A stretch of DNA of 64,000 nucleotides from Tenodera sinensis (Eukaryota; Arthropoda; Insecta; Mantodea; Mantidae). The translations under genes and the position numbers were made by a program. How positions within the stretch are numbered: position 1 is the stretch's first letter; the number at the start of each line of letters is the position of its first letter. The notes beneath the pieces are model-generated. The model saw nothing but the letters and a program-made list of their open reading frames with translations, was not told the DNA's origin and ran no database searches. Location: assembly GCA_030765045.1 (NCBI GenBank), contig CM060969.1:58719716-58783715 (forward strand), given 5' to 3'. This document shows positions 35,389-46,575 of the stretch, piece after piece.

Positions 35389-37854
35389 TTATTTGAAGCA
35401 GAGCTGGATTCTCCTCCCTTTCTTGGCAAAATCGTCAATCACCAGACCATAGAATTTGGGATCCTGTTGTACATTTACCAGAAGGTCCTTCTCTAGTGCT
35501 ATCAAAGATAAGTTTGAAAGTCTTTCCTGTCCCTGAGTGTTGCGTGTCAGTCTGGGTGGCTCAGTTGGTTAGAGGCTGGCCTACTGATCCCAAGGTCGCG
35601 GGTTCAAACCCGGCCCAGGCCGATGGTTTTTAAGTGTGCTTAAAAATGACAGCTCCATGTCAGTAGATTTACTGGCATGTAAAAGAACTCCTGCGGGACG
35701 AAATTCCGGCACACCGGCGACGCTGATGTGATCCTGGCAATTGACAGCGTCGTTAAACAACAAAATAATTTAATTTTTTGAGTGTTGCGTGTATATTTTG
35801 TATGTTTTTTAGTTTAGAAAAACTACGTTCAACTCCAGCGCCACTTGCTGGAATAGTAATAGAATAGAAAACTCGCACAGTTTTGTCACTTCGCTATACG
35901 CTCTGTTCAGATCATTTTTTATGAAGGCTAGAAGATCATCACAGATCTATGATGCATGTCTAGAGACTGTGTCTAGAGACAAGTAAGTGACAGAGTTGTG
36001 AACTCAACGCAACAAAGTCAAAGACTGTCCCCTCTTTTAGTGATTGAAAAGATAATTCTGGAAAAGACAATTTGTATTTGTTTAAGTTCTTAAAATTTAA
36101 CAATTCCAGAAAACACAGAGACTCAATATTACCAAATCTTTCTCTGAGATGGAGTAGAGACGTATCCAGAACCTCACAATACAAACATTTGTAGTAGGTG
36201 CATTTTCCTATTCAAACCATCACTGCTGGTATGACGTTTCGTAGGCGGTGGATCAGCAATGGCTTCTTCAACTTTGTCCCATACTTCATCGAGGGAATTG
36301 CGCTTCTCTTCTAAGCCCCTCTGGAATTCCGTAACTTTCAATAAGCAATATCCAATATCAGATGACTTTGCTTGGAGAATATCATACAGTGTCCGTGATG
36401 GGGAATATTATAGCAAACATCTCTAACATAAATTATTTGAAAGTGAAATCCTCCATTGTACTTAAGAAGTCGCGTGCAGCAGTATAAGTATCTGGATCCC
36501 ATTTCTCATCTGCATTTGCATTAGTTTCAAACAATGAAAAAAGTTCTTTTCTGAATTCATATATTCTTTCCAACAAACGAGAGATGTAGCTCCAGCGCGT
36601 TTGCGAAACACGCGGCAATCTTCTGTGTATCTCATTATCCAGGGCCTCAGTTCTCTTAGAAGACTTGGGAAAAAATGTTGCTATTCCATTAACAGTCATG
36701 AAGAATATCCTGCATTCTCGAATGTGTGAAACCGCCTGTAATAGAACTAGATTTAATCTATGGGCGAAACAGTGCACAAATAGAGCTTGGGGAAATGATC
36801 CCCGTACTTTTGCTTGAAGTCCATTTAAATGCCCTGCCATTACAGCCGCACCATCATATGTCTGAGCAACTAGCTTTTCCCCAGAGTCAAATTCATCCAT
36901 GAGTTCCTTTACAATTGTGTATAATGCATCAGCTGACCGATCAGCTGAAATACTTATAAAGCGGAGAAATCTTTCTTGAACGTCACCGTCAGGTCCAACG
37001 AATCTCATTACTGCAGAAAGTTGGGATAAATTTGCAACTCTGTACTTTCATCCAAACTAATGGCAACAAAACTAGTCTCTTTGATTTCTCTCTTTATCTC
37101 CATTATTAGAACATTACTTAATGACTCAATTAAGTCGTTCTGGATCAGATTTGATAGCCCAGTAAACACTGCCCCCTACTCCATGAAAGTTCTTAACTTG
37201 TCGTCATACAGACAAAACAGGTTTACAAGTTCTACATAATTCCCCTGGCTGCTGGATTCTGATGACTCATCGTGACCCCTAAATGCTAATTTATGTTTCC
37301 CCAAAAAACAAACAATATCAATTAGGCGTTTCATTACTTCTCTATTTTGTCTTACTAGTTCGTTGTGCTGATTTTGCCTCACTTTCTTCTGAGTATCCAG
37401 TAAATGGTCAATTCTGGATTTGCCGAATATTTTCAGTAAAATGATGGTTTGGATATGAATTCTATTCAAACTGTGTTTTTTTAATTGTTTTATGGATGTT
37501 CCCCATGTCACTGAACTCGCCAGTAGACCATACATTTTTTTCGTTAGCAAACAGAATACAACACCAACAATAAAGCTTTTGGTTGTGCGGACAGCCAGTA
37601 AGCCATTCATTAGTAATATATAGCTGTGAATTGAATTTTCTTACACAGCTTTTCATTGGAGTAGTAATGTTTAGGTCAGTCATTGGTCTTCCTTCCTGCA
37701 CAACTTTAATCTTTTCTTCATAATTTCTAGAAGAAAAACTTCGTGAGATAATATTGCAGACAATGCAACCATTCTCGTCTGTAGTTCTGCTCTCCAAAGA
37801 AAGCAAAGATTCCATGTTTCCTCCCCTCTCCAAGTTTTTAGGTCCAGGCTGCAA
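35389..37854 (-). pseudogene. Decayed hAT transposase (ZMYM1/DUF4371-like), interrupted by SINE B
   Basis: In minus-strand order: an N-terminal zinc-finger region with WLTGCPHNQKLYCWCCILFA (about 37550-37620), then a helical LVRQNREVMKRLIDIVCFLG block, VAISLDEST (about 37050), YDGAAVMAGHLNG (about 36850), HCFAHRLNLVLLQA (about 36770), SQTRWSYISR (about 36600), ASGAGVERSFSKLKNI (about 35840), and QERLSNLSLIALE next to the stop at 35389. This is the full domain order of a hAT transposase ending in the dimerisation region. At least five frameshifts or stops kill it, for example TAG at about 37173-37175. The family includes both transposons and host proteins derived from them; the decay argues for a transposon. 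Confidence 0.88.
35548..35778 (+). mobile_element. SINE B (tRNA-derived), copy 2, inside the hAT dimerisation region
   Basis: It has the same sequence as copy 1, with A-box TGGCTCAGTTGG and B-box GGTTCAAACCC. It is flanked by a 14-bp duplication TGAGTGTTGCGTGT (35534-35547 and 35779-35792). The duplicated bases belong to the hAT coding region between IQNIHA and QERLSNL, so the hAT is older than this SINE. Confidence 0.93.
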
Positions 37855-39003
37855 GCACTAGTGTACGCACGGTTTGAAACTGCTTACCTTGCTCTAGCAC
37901 GGCACGTGGCAAACTATCTGAAAATCTATAATAAATCAACTGTTAATAAGATGTCAGTGATATTGTGCTTGTCATCGAATAATAAAGCTAAACTCACTGC
38001 AAAAAGTCACTCGTTACTTAAGTATTCACTTGAAATACACTTATTAAACTGCGACAATGCTGGAAGGTCATTCGCCTAGACCCGCACTGAACACATGTGC
38101 TTCTCTTGAGCCGGTGCCGCGATGGCGCCCCAGCTGACCCGAAAACCTACGGACACGAGTCTTCACGGACAGAGTAAGTTGTTGCACGCATGATTGGACA
38201 TATGAGAGCGCGTTGCTGTACAATAAAACGAAAATCTTAGCTTAGGTCAATTGCAGTAGCGCTTAATATAGAATCAGAACATACTGCTAGATAATATAAT
38301 ATAAATCATTTTGTAGCATTGTACAGGGTAAGCACTGCTTACCTTGCGTACATGGACCACACGTCACTGCCAGCATGTTCCTTTGGCATTCTAATTCCTC
38401 TTCTTTTGGTATATTTTTGTTAAGCCGAATATTTAGAGACAGGGATTAGAAACGGAGGATTTCAGTATTATTGCCAACGCTGGCTTTATTTCGCCTCTAA
38501 ACCTCCGAGAGGAGGTAATTCGCAAAAGAGCATACATTTGTTCAAACCATGAAAATCTGCAAATCTGCTCCCCTGCCGCTTTATAATAACTATTAGCAAA
38601 CAAAAGACCACCCTTGTAAACAGGGCGAAAGGCAATGTGGCCGTCTTCTGGTCTCTTTTTATTCTTAAACCGCAAACCTCGTAAAATTCATAGGTCAAAG
38701 TATGCCGCCGTTGGCAGAGGAGTGGGGTAGGGGTCTTTATTTTTGAAAAATGCAGTAGGTGCAGTCCATTATCTACATAGACTGACAACGCAACTAAGGT
38801 TTTCACAGCAGTGAAGCTCCTTTCGCGTGATTTACTCTGATTGGTTAAATTAGATATGAATCGATTCCTACTATACAGAAGTGCGACAGTAACGAATTCT
38901 ACACCAGCCAATGAAGGATGCGGTCGCGCGAGGAGTGTAGCAGAGGTGGACAAAAGAGGATTTATGAATACGTGTGAATTATGAACGTTTCGCCGTGTAA
39001 CTA
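37855..39003. other. Flank of the hAT and unassigned sequence
   Basis: The word CTGCTTACCTTGC occurs twice (37881-37893 and 38337-38349) and its inverse CAGGGTAAGCA at 35258-35268 and 38326-38336. These may be subterminal repeats of the hAT, but I could not find matching 8-bp duplications. No gene was recognised. Confidence 0.35.
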
Positions 39004-39017
39004 TGCAACACAGAGTT

Positions 39018-39219
39018 AAAAAAAAATATTTTGTTGTTTAACGATGCTGTCAATTGCCAGGATCACATCAGCGTCGCCGGTGTGCCGGAATTTCGTCCCG
39101 CAGGAAATTCTTTTAAATGCCAGTAAATCTACTGACATGGAGCTGTCGTTTTTAAGCACACTTAAAAACCATCGGCCTGGGCCGGGTTTGAACCCGCGAC
39201 CTTGGGATCAGTAGGCCAG
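39018..39219 (-). mobile_element. SINE B copy 3, 5'-truncated
   Basis: A minus-strand copy retaining the B-box and body but lacking the first 30 or so bases, including the A-box. A 14-bp target duplication TGCAACACAGAGTT flanks it (39004-39017 and 39220-39233). The 5' truncation with an intact duplication is typical of target-primed reverse transcription. Confidence 0.9.
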
Positions 39220-39424
39220 TGCAACACAGAGTTGAGTAGTCCGTATGTACTTCGCAACCGGTATCAGTGGAGCAATTGTCTGTGTCAACATTGTCTACCT
39301 CATTTGTAATAAGATATTACATTGTTTTCTTCGAAACAACATTGAACGACTTTATTGTAGATGTGCCGCACACAACGAAAAACCTAGTGTTTTCTAATCT
39401 ACAGTTTTTATATATTTTGCTAAC

Positions 39425-39540
39425 AATTACTACTACTACCACTACTACTGCTACCCCTACTACCCCTACTACTATTACTACTATTACTACTATTACTACT
39501 ATTACTACTATTACTATTATTATTGTTATTATTGTTATTA

Positions 39541-39602
<62 letters not shown>
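39425..39602. repeat. (ACT)n to (ATT)n trinucleotide tract
   Basis: It grades from ACTACC/ACTATT units into about 25 pure ATT units. Confidence 0.95.
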
Positions 39603-40155
39603 TACAGTGCAAAGACAAACATATCATGCCACGTGACAACCCTTAACCAACAAATCCAATTATAAAACAATTATTTCAAATGTATAACATCACTTAGTAC
39701 TGTGCCAGAGGATAAACTAGTTATATTCCCATTCTTAAAGATTTAAAATCTGAGTTTACTTCAAATACATTCCATGATTTCAGGAATCTTGAGAATGACA
39801 CTTCAGTGTTTGTTAACCCGTTTACTGTAGATGTAGTCAATGTAAGAGTTAATGTGCAGTATGAACTCGTAGATGTACAAACAGATATAGTGAGAAAAAT
39901 AATTCCAGAGATTTAGTTGCCGCAGACATATTCAAAGAACTGAATAAAGTAGAATATGTTGGTCTGAAAGAATTTGCTGCTTGTGTTACAGCAATATTTT
40001 GCTCCACATATGGCTGTGAACATTTTTTTTTTTCTCTGAACAGCAAAATCAAAACTGAGATCTGGCGTTTCACATAACCACCTCTCGGCGCAATGTTACA
40101 TGTATTACACCAGAGTATGAACGTCTTATATGTTCGGATGTTGACAATGTATGTA

Positions 40156-40636
40156 GGTTCAAGTTCAAGTTATTTATTGTAAAAGTATTGGCCTGGTGCC
40201 GGTACATTGGGCCCGGCTTACAGGCTATATTTACATTGATTTACAGTTGACTTTGTTCATATTTACAGTTTTCGCTATATACAAAAACCCATACGGTGAC
40301 CATCTGTAGGTCACGAAGAATAGTTTTCTTTTGTCTTTTGTCTGTTTCGTCTTTGGGTTATATATACATATGTACATATTTACAAATTATATACAGACAC
40401 ATACACGCACGCATTCACCCACACACACACTCGTACACACATACACACATCTTCACTGGGCACACCAGAAATATGCGTCCCAGCGCACTACACTATTTAC
40501 AGTTTTGACACTATATACACTGTCCCGCGGTGGCAGCTCCTGAATATTTTCCGAGGCGAGGGCCTCTGCCGGAACATGTATGTGGCTTAGGGACGAGGTT
40601 GCGTGGACGCGCATTAGTCGGCGAGCCGAGCCGCTT
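40156..40636 (-). other. 3' UTR of the jockey-like LINE
   Basis: About 480 bp from the ORF2 stop to the 3' terminus. It contains a short CA-rich patch (40394-40450), an AATAAA signal near 40176-40181 (minus strand) and a terminal CTTGAACTTGAAC duplication. There is no long poly-A. Confidence 0.8.
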
Positions 40637-43318
40637 CTAGAACATTTTTATCCTAGTATGCTTGCGGTGCTTCGGCTCGCCTTTGCCGATGTTAGCGATC
40701 ACGTCATTTTCGTGGTTCCTAATGCGCGTCCATGCCGCCATTGCTCTTTTGTCTATTGCCTCCGGGATGAACGGGATATGAGTTTCGAGGTGAAGAGTTT
40801 GGGTGGTGGTGAGGAGTGGAGCAGAGAGGATTTTTCTGAGGGAGAGGTTTTGGAGGGTTTGGAGTTGTTTGAGGGCAGTTTTGGAGGCATTAGCCCAGGC
40901 CACACATGCATACAGGACCACCGAGAGAATAAATGACCTATATAGTATAAGTTTTGACTTTAGTCGCAACTGTTTACTACGGAAGATGGGGGCGCACAAC
41001 TTTAGCCGCTGTCTGCCTTTATTGGCGCTATTTTTTATGTGGGTGGACCAACACATTGTGCGGTCCAAGGTGACACCTAAGTATTTAACTTGCTGACGGC
41101 AGTGCAATATTTGACCACCGACCGTTAGGTCCGTTGCCAAAGTGTGACGCCGCTTAGAGAAATGAATCAGCTGGCATTTGTCGGGATTAATTTTGATTTT
41201 CCAGTCATGTTGCCATGAGAGGAAGTTGTTCACATAACGTTGCATTTCTGCAAGGCCGAAACGTGGATTTCTATGGTGGTTGTATATTGCAGTGTCGTCA
41301 GCATACATGGCGACCTTGCATCTGGCGTCCACTGGGAAATCATTGGTGAATAATATATACAGAAAAGGGGACATTATTGCCCATTGTGGGACGCCAGCCC
41401 GCATCACTCGCTCCCGTGAGGAGGAGCGGCCCACTTGGACGTAAAACTGCCGTGTTTCTAGAAAATTGTGCAGCAAGTATAGATAATTTTGAAGAGCCGG
41501 GAAATTGTGGTGCAGTTTATAAGTAAGGCCATTGTGCCAGCACCGGTCAAATGCAGCTTCTACGTCCAGAAATAGCGCCAACGTTGAAGCCCCATTGTTA
41601 AATTGCTCTGTTACGTCATCAGTTAGTCTGAGGAGCTGTAGTTCAGTGGAATGTCCTTTCCTAAAGCCAAACTGTCAATTTGAGAGTTCATGTGTTGCCG
41701 AGAGTTGTTTTTGAAGTCGAGAAAGGATACATTTTTCGAGCAGTTTACCAATAGTAGACAAAAGACTAATGGGACGGTAGTTTTGCGGTTGTCTGGTGCT
41801 TTTCCCTTGCTTTGGGAGCATGATAACCTTAGCTCGTTTCCAAGTAGAGGGGAAATAGCCTTGCTGCAAGCAGGCGTTAAATATCTTTGTTAGTTGCACC
41901 AGAGCTTTTCTCGGGAGATGCTTAAGTTCCTCATTAGTCACTTTGTCTGGACCGGCAGCTTTCCCATTAGGCAATTTCCTAATGAGCTTGTAAATTTCCT
42001 GCGGTGTTATGGTGGGTAGTTGTTGCTCTTGCTTCTGCGCCACCCAGGTTTGTACCCATGTCTGGACCTCCCGTTCTATTTCACAGTTGGTCACTGGGTT
42101 TTCGGTGAATCTGTCTTGGAGACAGTCAGCGAAGACCTCGGCTTTCTCCTCTGCGGAGAAGTGCAAGCCGCTTTGAGTGTGCAGCGCCTCAGTTGCGGAG
42201 TTGACGCTCGTGGAAACTTTGAAAGCCTTGAGTAATTTCCACAAAGAGGAGTCCGAATGTGTGGTACTCAGCATTTTGTTTTCCCATTGTTCAGTTTTAT
42301 TGATTTTAATTTGTTGCCGAATGATGTTGCGTAGGCATTTTGCTAGCACTTTATATTCAGGCTGACGGGTGTATCGCCACAGTTTTGTCAAGCGTCGTCT
42401 CCGCGCAATGAGTTGCTCTACCTCGGGGTACGTGCAAAAACCGGGTGGTCTTGTGGTGTATGTGGTAGCATTTCTCTTGGCTGTGTGTAGCGAGGCAGTA
42501 AAGTTTTCAATGGCGACATCTATGTCTGCCTCGCTATAGTATGACAGTCTGGGTTGCGCTATCCCGTGCATTTCAATGGTGAACTTATTCCAGTCGGTCT
42601 CAGCTCTACTTTGAGGGCCAGAGGCACTGGCTGAAATGCCACCCTGTATGTCGAAATGCACAGGAAGATGGTCGGAGTCCAGGCTGTGATAAACAGTAAA
42701 GTTATTTAACAGTGTCGCATTTTTTGTTAGTACGATGTCCAAAATCTCAGCGTCAAAGTGCCCTGATCGATGCCAAAAAGTGGGTTCTGGGGGAAGATGT
42801 ACCTCAATGTCATCATTATCAGTTATAAATTCAACCAGGAGATTTCCCGCCGCGTTTGCCCGGCGTGAAAACCACCAGGGGTGCTGGGCATTGAAATCTC
42901 CTGCAATTATAACGTGCTCCTCTAAAGCGAGGATCTGCTCGAGGTCTTGTGTAAAGTCTGGGGAGTTAGGGGGCCGATAAGGTGCTACCAGCATAACCGT
43001 TTTACTATTTACACGTGTTTTAAGTGCTGTGCACTCTAACGCTGCCATTACAGGCAACGTAACAGAAGCATGAGCAATAGTATTTCTAAGCAAAATAGCA
43101 GTCCCTCCCCCTTGTCTGCCAATTCTGTCGTTCCGAAAGATTTGATACCCCTGGAGCTTAAAAGTGTGCTCGTGCTTTAATTTTGTTTCGCAGATGAATG
43201 CGACGTCAATTTTGTTACGCCGTAGGTAGTTTTCAAGTTCGTGTTGCTTCCTGTGGATGCCATCTGCATTCCACAGTAGTGCGCGAGTTAAAGTTGTGCC
43301 TCCCCTTACGTGGGCCAT
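40637..43318 (-). pseudogene. Jockey-like LINE ORF2 (endonuclease-reverse transcriptase), one in-frame stop
   Basis: One frame of about 894 codons from ATG 43318 to the stop at 40637, interrupted only by TGA at 41675-41677. N-terminal APE endonuclease: LLWNADGI, FICETKL, IIAGDFNAQHPW and SLDSDHLPVHF carry the catalytic residues. Reverse transcriptase: AAGPDKVTNEELK, NYRPISLLSTIGKLLEK, DVEAAFDRCW and the catalytic box AMYADDTAIY (near 41300). In the GVPQ block the usual GSVLSP reads WAIMSP, a non-conservative change. The stop lies just before the QFGFRKGHST motif, so the endonuclease half could be translated alone. It copies element RNA at nicked DNA. Confidence 0.93.
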
Positions 43319-45070
43319 TTATTCTAAAAGGGCTGAGAGGAGACATATGATGGTCTCTATTTTCTCCCAAGTGCTGCTGCAGCTTTTGAATTTGGACAGG
43401 AAAGGCTGCGCCTTCATCAATAATGATGGTAAATTTAGGTCTCTGAACATGTTTAATATATCTTTTATCCCACTTAGGTCACCCGTGGGCGCCTGTTGGG
43501 GTAGTGGAGGGGGACCATTCTGTGGTGGCACTGGTGCGTTTTGCCCTCCGGTAGTTCCCGCATAGGAGATACCTGTTTGAACCAGGGCCGGGTGTATGAT
43601 GGGTTTTGGCCCTGGCTGAGCACTGGGAGAGCTCCTGGCTATGGATGCCAGTTGACGGCGGTGACGTTCGTTGCGAAACGTCTCGCACCCCCTGTAGCTG
43701 GCAGGATGCGTTTCCCCACAATTAGCACAGTGGGGTACAACGCCCTGCTTGGCCTTTTTCGGGTAATCAGCCAGGCGGTGGAGGTCACCGCAAAGGACAC
43801 ACCGGGAGGTCATATTGCAGTTCCTAAAAGTGTGCCCCAACTGCTGGCAGTTGTAACATTGCGTTATGTTTTGGTTTGTTTTCAGGACCTCCACGGTGAC
43901 CATCATATGGCACACCTCTCGTTCCTGTAGAAGTTTTTGGTTTTCGGTGGTCCTGTCAAGACTTACCTGAAAATTTGGCAGAGGCCTGCCACGTGAAATC
44001 ACCTGTCGTACCTGGACGCCGGTGCAGCCTTTTAGGACCAGGTCCTCTTTCACGTAATCTTCCTCTAAGTCAGCTGGAAGACGTTTGATTACGTAGCGAA
44101 GAGGTTGGTCCCCACGTGGAGTAAAACTGTAGTTTTCTACTCCGGCGTCCTTCAGGAGCTGCATTGTCGGGTTCGCGTCCTGCTTCCGTTGAAGGAAGAG
44201 CTTAAGGCAGTCCCTCGTCGTCTGCAATTTATATGTGCCGGCAGGAAGAGAGCCACGCAGGATACGGAGGACCTTTACCGTGTGTTGGACGTCAAGGATT
44301 ATTATTCTTGGTGGTTTCTGGTTGTCTGATGCTTTTGCTGCGTTGTTGGATGTGCTTGGGGCGGGAGTGGGGGTGGGAATGGTGGGCTCGGTGGTGTGTT
44401 TCTTCTGTGTCTGTGTTTGAATGGGGGCTTCGGTAGGGGGCAGCTTGGGGAAGGGGTCTCTAGAGGTGGAGGCTATTGCGGGTTGTGGTGGTGGATCCTC
44501 TGACGTCTCGTCGTCGGATTCTGCATCAAATTGTACCCTCAGCGGCGCGTAGGTGTTTCTCGTGGTGAGGGGATATGGCGGCGTTTTTTGTTTTGAGACG
44601 CGCTTGGGGCGCTGCTGGTCGGGACGTTCACTGTCTGAATCGCTTTCCCGGCCGCTTCCTCTATTCCTCTTATTTCTTGCAGGCACTTGTTGCCACCCCT
44701 CGCTGAGGATGACTAATCGCCGCTTCTTGAGGGCATGCTCTTTGTAGCAGAACCCGAGGTCCTGTGCGAATTTTGCAAATTGTTGGGATTCCCCATCCAT
44801 ATTTGCCAGCACATTCTGGTAGTAGATGATCTCTCCCTTTAGTTCATCTACTTCTTTCTGAAGTTTCTCTGTTTCCATTGCCTTACGCTCTTCCTCTGTC
44901 ATCTGCGTCTTCTTGGTTGGTTGGTCCGTGTTTCGTTGGCCGTTGGGAGCTGTAGTCCATGGGGCTGTAGTGGGCGGGGCGAGTTCGGTGGCAGTCACGG
45001 CTGCTGCGCTGGATGCCATCACTTCCCTGACTCCGCTCTCGGCGGCCGGCGGATCAGGGGCATTCTCCAT
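43319..45070 (-). CDS. Jockey-like LINE ORF1 (gag-like RNA-binding protein), 583 aa
   Basis: An intact frame from ATG 45070 to TAA at 43319-43321. Residues about 55-95 form a charged coiled-coil-like segment (MTEEERKAMETEKLQKEVDE). A long polar, proline-rich region follows, then a PRE_C2HC domain (about 300-395: YVIKRLPADLEEDYVKEDLV) and zinc knuckles at about 405-462: CYNCQQLGHTFRNC, then CVLCGDLHRLADY, where the last cysteine is tyrosine, then CANCGETHPASYRGC. This protein coats element RNA and helps deliver it to the nucleus. Its stop codon abuts the ORF2 ATG. The tyrosine in knuckle two is a probable inactivating or weakening change. Confidence 0.95.
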   Translation of the reverse strand: MENAPDPPAAESGVREVMASSAAAVTATELAPPTTAPWTTAPNGQRNTDQPTKKTQMTEEERKAMETEKLQKEVDELKGEIIYYQNVLANMDGESQQFAKFAQDLGFCYKEHALKKRRLVILSEGWQQVPARNKRNRGSGRESDSDSERPDQQRPKRVSKQKTPPYPLTTRNTYAPLRVQFDAESDDETSEDPPPQPAIASTSRDPFPKLPPTEAPIQTQTQKKHTTEPTIPTPTPAPSTSNNAAKASDNQKPPRIIILDVQHTVKVLRILRGSLPAGTYKLQTTRDCLKLFLQRKQDANPTMQLLKDAGVENYSFTPRGDQPLRYVIKRLPADLEEDYVKEDLVLKGCTGVQVRQVISRGRPLPNFQVSLDRTTENQKLLQEREVCHMMVTVEVLKTNQNITQCYNCQQLGHTFRNCNMTSRCVLCGDLHRLADYPKKAKQGVVPHCANCGETHPASYRGCETFRNERHRRQLASIARSSPSAQPGPKPIIHPALVQTGISYAGTTGGQNAPVPPQNGPPPLPQQAPTGDLSGIKDILNMFRDLNLPSLLMKAQPFLSKFKSCSSTWEKIETIICLLSALLE

Positions 45071-45364
45071 CCCCTTCTTGTTCCCGCTCCCAGTCGCAAG
45101 TGCTTCTGGGAGGCTCCACTTAGCGTGGGTACACTATATTTCGCGCGCTTTTTACACTGTCACTTACACACTATATTTACACTATAATTATACGTAGAAT
45201 TATTTACACAGGGGACGGAGTACTATTGATACTCATTCACATATTAGTTATTGCACTTCACTCAAAATATACGTCCAGGTGTACACGGACACACTAAACA
45301 AAACACTATATAACAACGCTTATATAACTACACTCTGTACTCAATATCCCTAATCAAATGTGTC
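45071..45364 (-). promoter_or_regulatory. 5' UTR of the jockey-like LINE (presumed internal promoter region)
   Basis: 294 bp between the 5' target duplication and the ORF1 ATG. Jockey-type elements carry an internal promoter here. I can only say that the region is present, because no specific promoter motif is certain. Confidence 0.5.
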
Positions 45365-45375
45365 CAATGTATGTA

Positions 45376-46575
45376 ATTGCGATTTCACATAGTAAAAGTA
45401 TAATCACCTCTTTCCTGTTTGAAACAAACGCGCTGATAGTTAATTATCAATCCACCAGTGCCAATAGTTCAAGAAGCAAAGAACTAACACTCCTCTAAAC
45501 AACATAACCAACAAGAATGATACGCGGGTTGCGTGCACAGTAGATTCGGAGCAGACGCTATTCTGCCTACCCCTGGACTATAGGAAGGTGACCGAGCGGA
45601 GCTCCTGATGTATCCATATTGAAGATCCTCGGCCGTCCACTCGATGACCCTTTATCTCTCGGTCAGGTTCGGACAGATGGTTGCACGGCAGAGAAGAAAC
45701 AGTTCTCCCCTCAAAGCACATCTACAGCACACCACTGGCTATGCCTTCCACCCTGCGAAATGAAAGAAGGAAATAGACAGACAATTCGGGGCAATGAATA
45801 ATCCACCCCAGAATTCGCCCCCTGTCTGGGAAACCTTTATTGGTGTCTGGAACTAGTGTGTGCCTTAGATGGTACAGCTCCATATATGGACTTCACTTGT
45901 TTGGTGTGTGGGTGTGGGGGTGGGTGGGTGTGTGAGTGTTCTAAAACAGAGTATTCTGCCAGTAGTTAAATAAATCTCATTTGGGCAACTTCATTTAAAT
46001 GTCCTGTTCAAAATCCAGTTCTGTAGCTGTCATCCAGAATATATTGTGAAATACAAATTGTAATCAGAGAAGTTTGACTTTCAGTCGCAAACATGGGCAT
46101 TTTGATAAAAGATTATGATCATCTTCATCGTCAGTATTATAGTCAGTATTACAGTGAAACTATTTCCTTCTATTGGACGCGAAGTTGGCTGCTCATAAAC
46201 CATACACTATAGTCTCTGAACTTTGCACCCGCTCAGAGATCAACCAGAGCAGTTTCCAGGTGCACAAGACAATATAGAGAATCCCCTCCCAATGACGTAA
46301 TGTTTACACACTGCGCGTTGATGTTATGCTGATATTTTGGTTACGAGGGAATTGTTTCATCATTAATCTTTCATCTAGGGTTAAAATTAAGTATATTTAA
46401 GGATGACTGAAGCATTCAATAATATATGTATATTTCAGCAATTTTTACACGAAAAATATCATGTGTTCAATACCATAAAAACTCGAGGTAATATAACTGC
46501 TGATGCAGTCGACAGTAATTTTAAAATGCGGTCAGTAGACAGATCCTATACTGAAGTAAAGGTTTTGTGTTGCAG
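45376..46575. other. Upstream intron or intergenic sequence
   Basis: No recognised repeat or exon. A TGTGTGGGTGTGGGGGTGGG run lies near 45904-45935. The polypyrimidine/AG acceptor of the exon at 46576 closes this stretch. Confidence 0.45.

Larger units (their letters stand above)
40156..45364 (-). mobile_element. Jockey-like LINE, essentially full length, with target duplication
   Basis: A 5.2-kb minus-strand element flanked by the 11-bp direct repeat CAATGTATGTA (40145-40155 and 45365-45375). It comprises a 5' UTR (45071-45364), ORF1 (43319-45070), ORF2 (40637-43318, one stop) and a 3' UTR with AATAAA near the end, terminating AACTTGAACTTGAACC. The domain content (gag with PRE_C2HC and zinc knuckles, APE endonuclease, reverse transcriptase, no RNase H) is that of the jockey clade. 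A single premature stop and few obvious defects mark it as young. Confidence 0.93.

Noticed and set aside
38433..38953. Host gene in two overlapping minus-strand frames
   Set aside because: No recognised motif, no splice evidence and poor agreement between frames.
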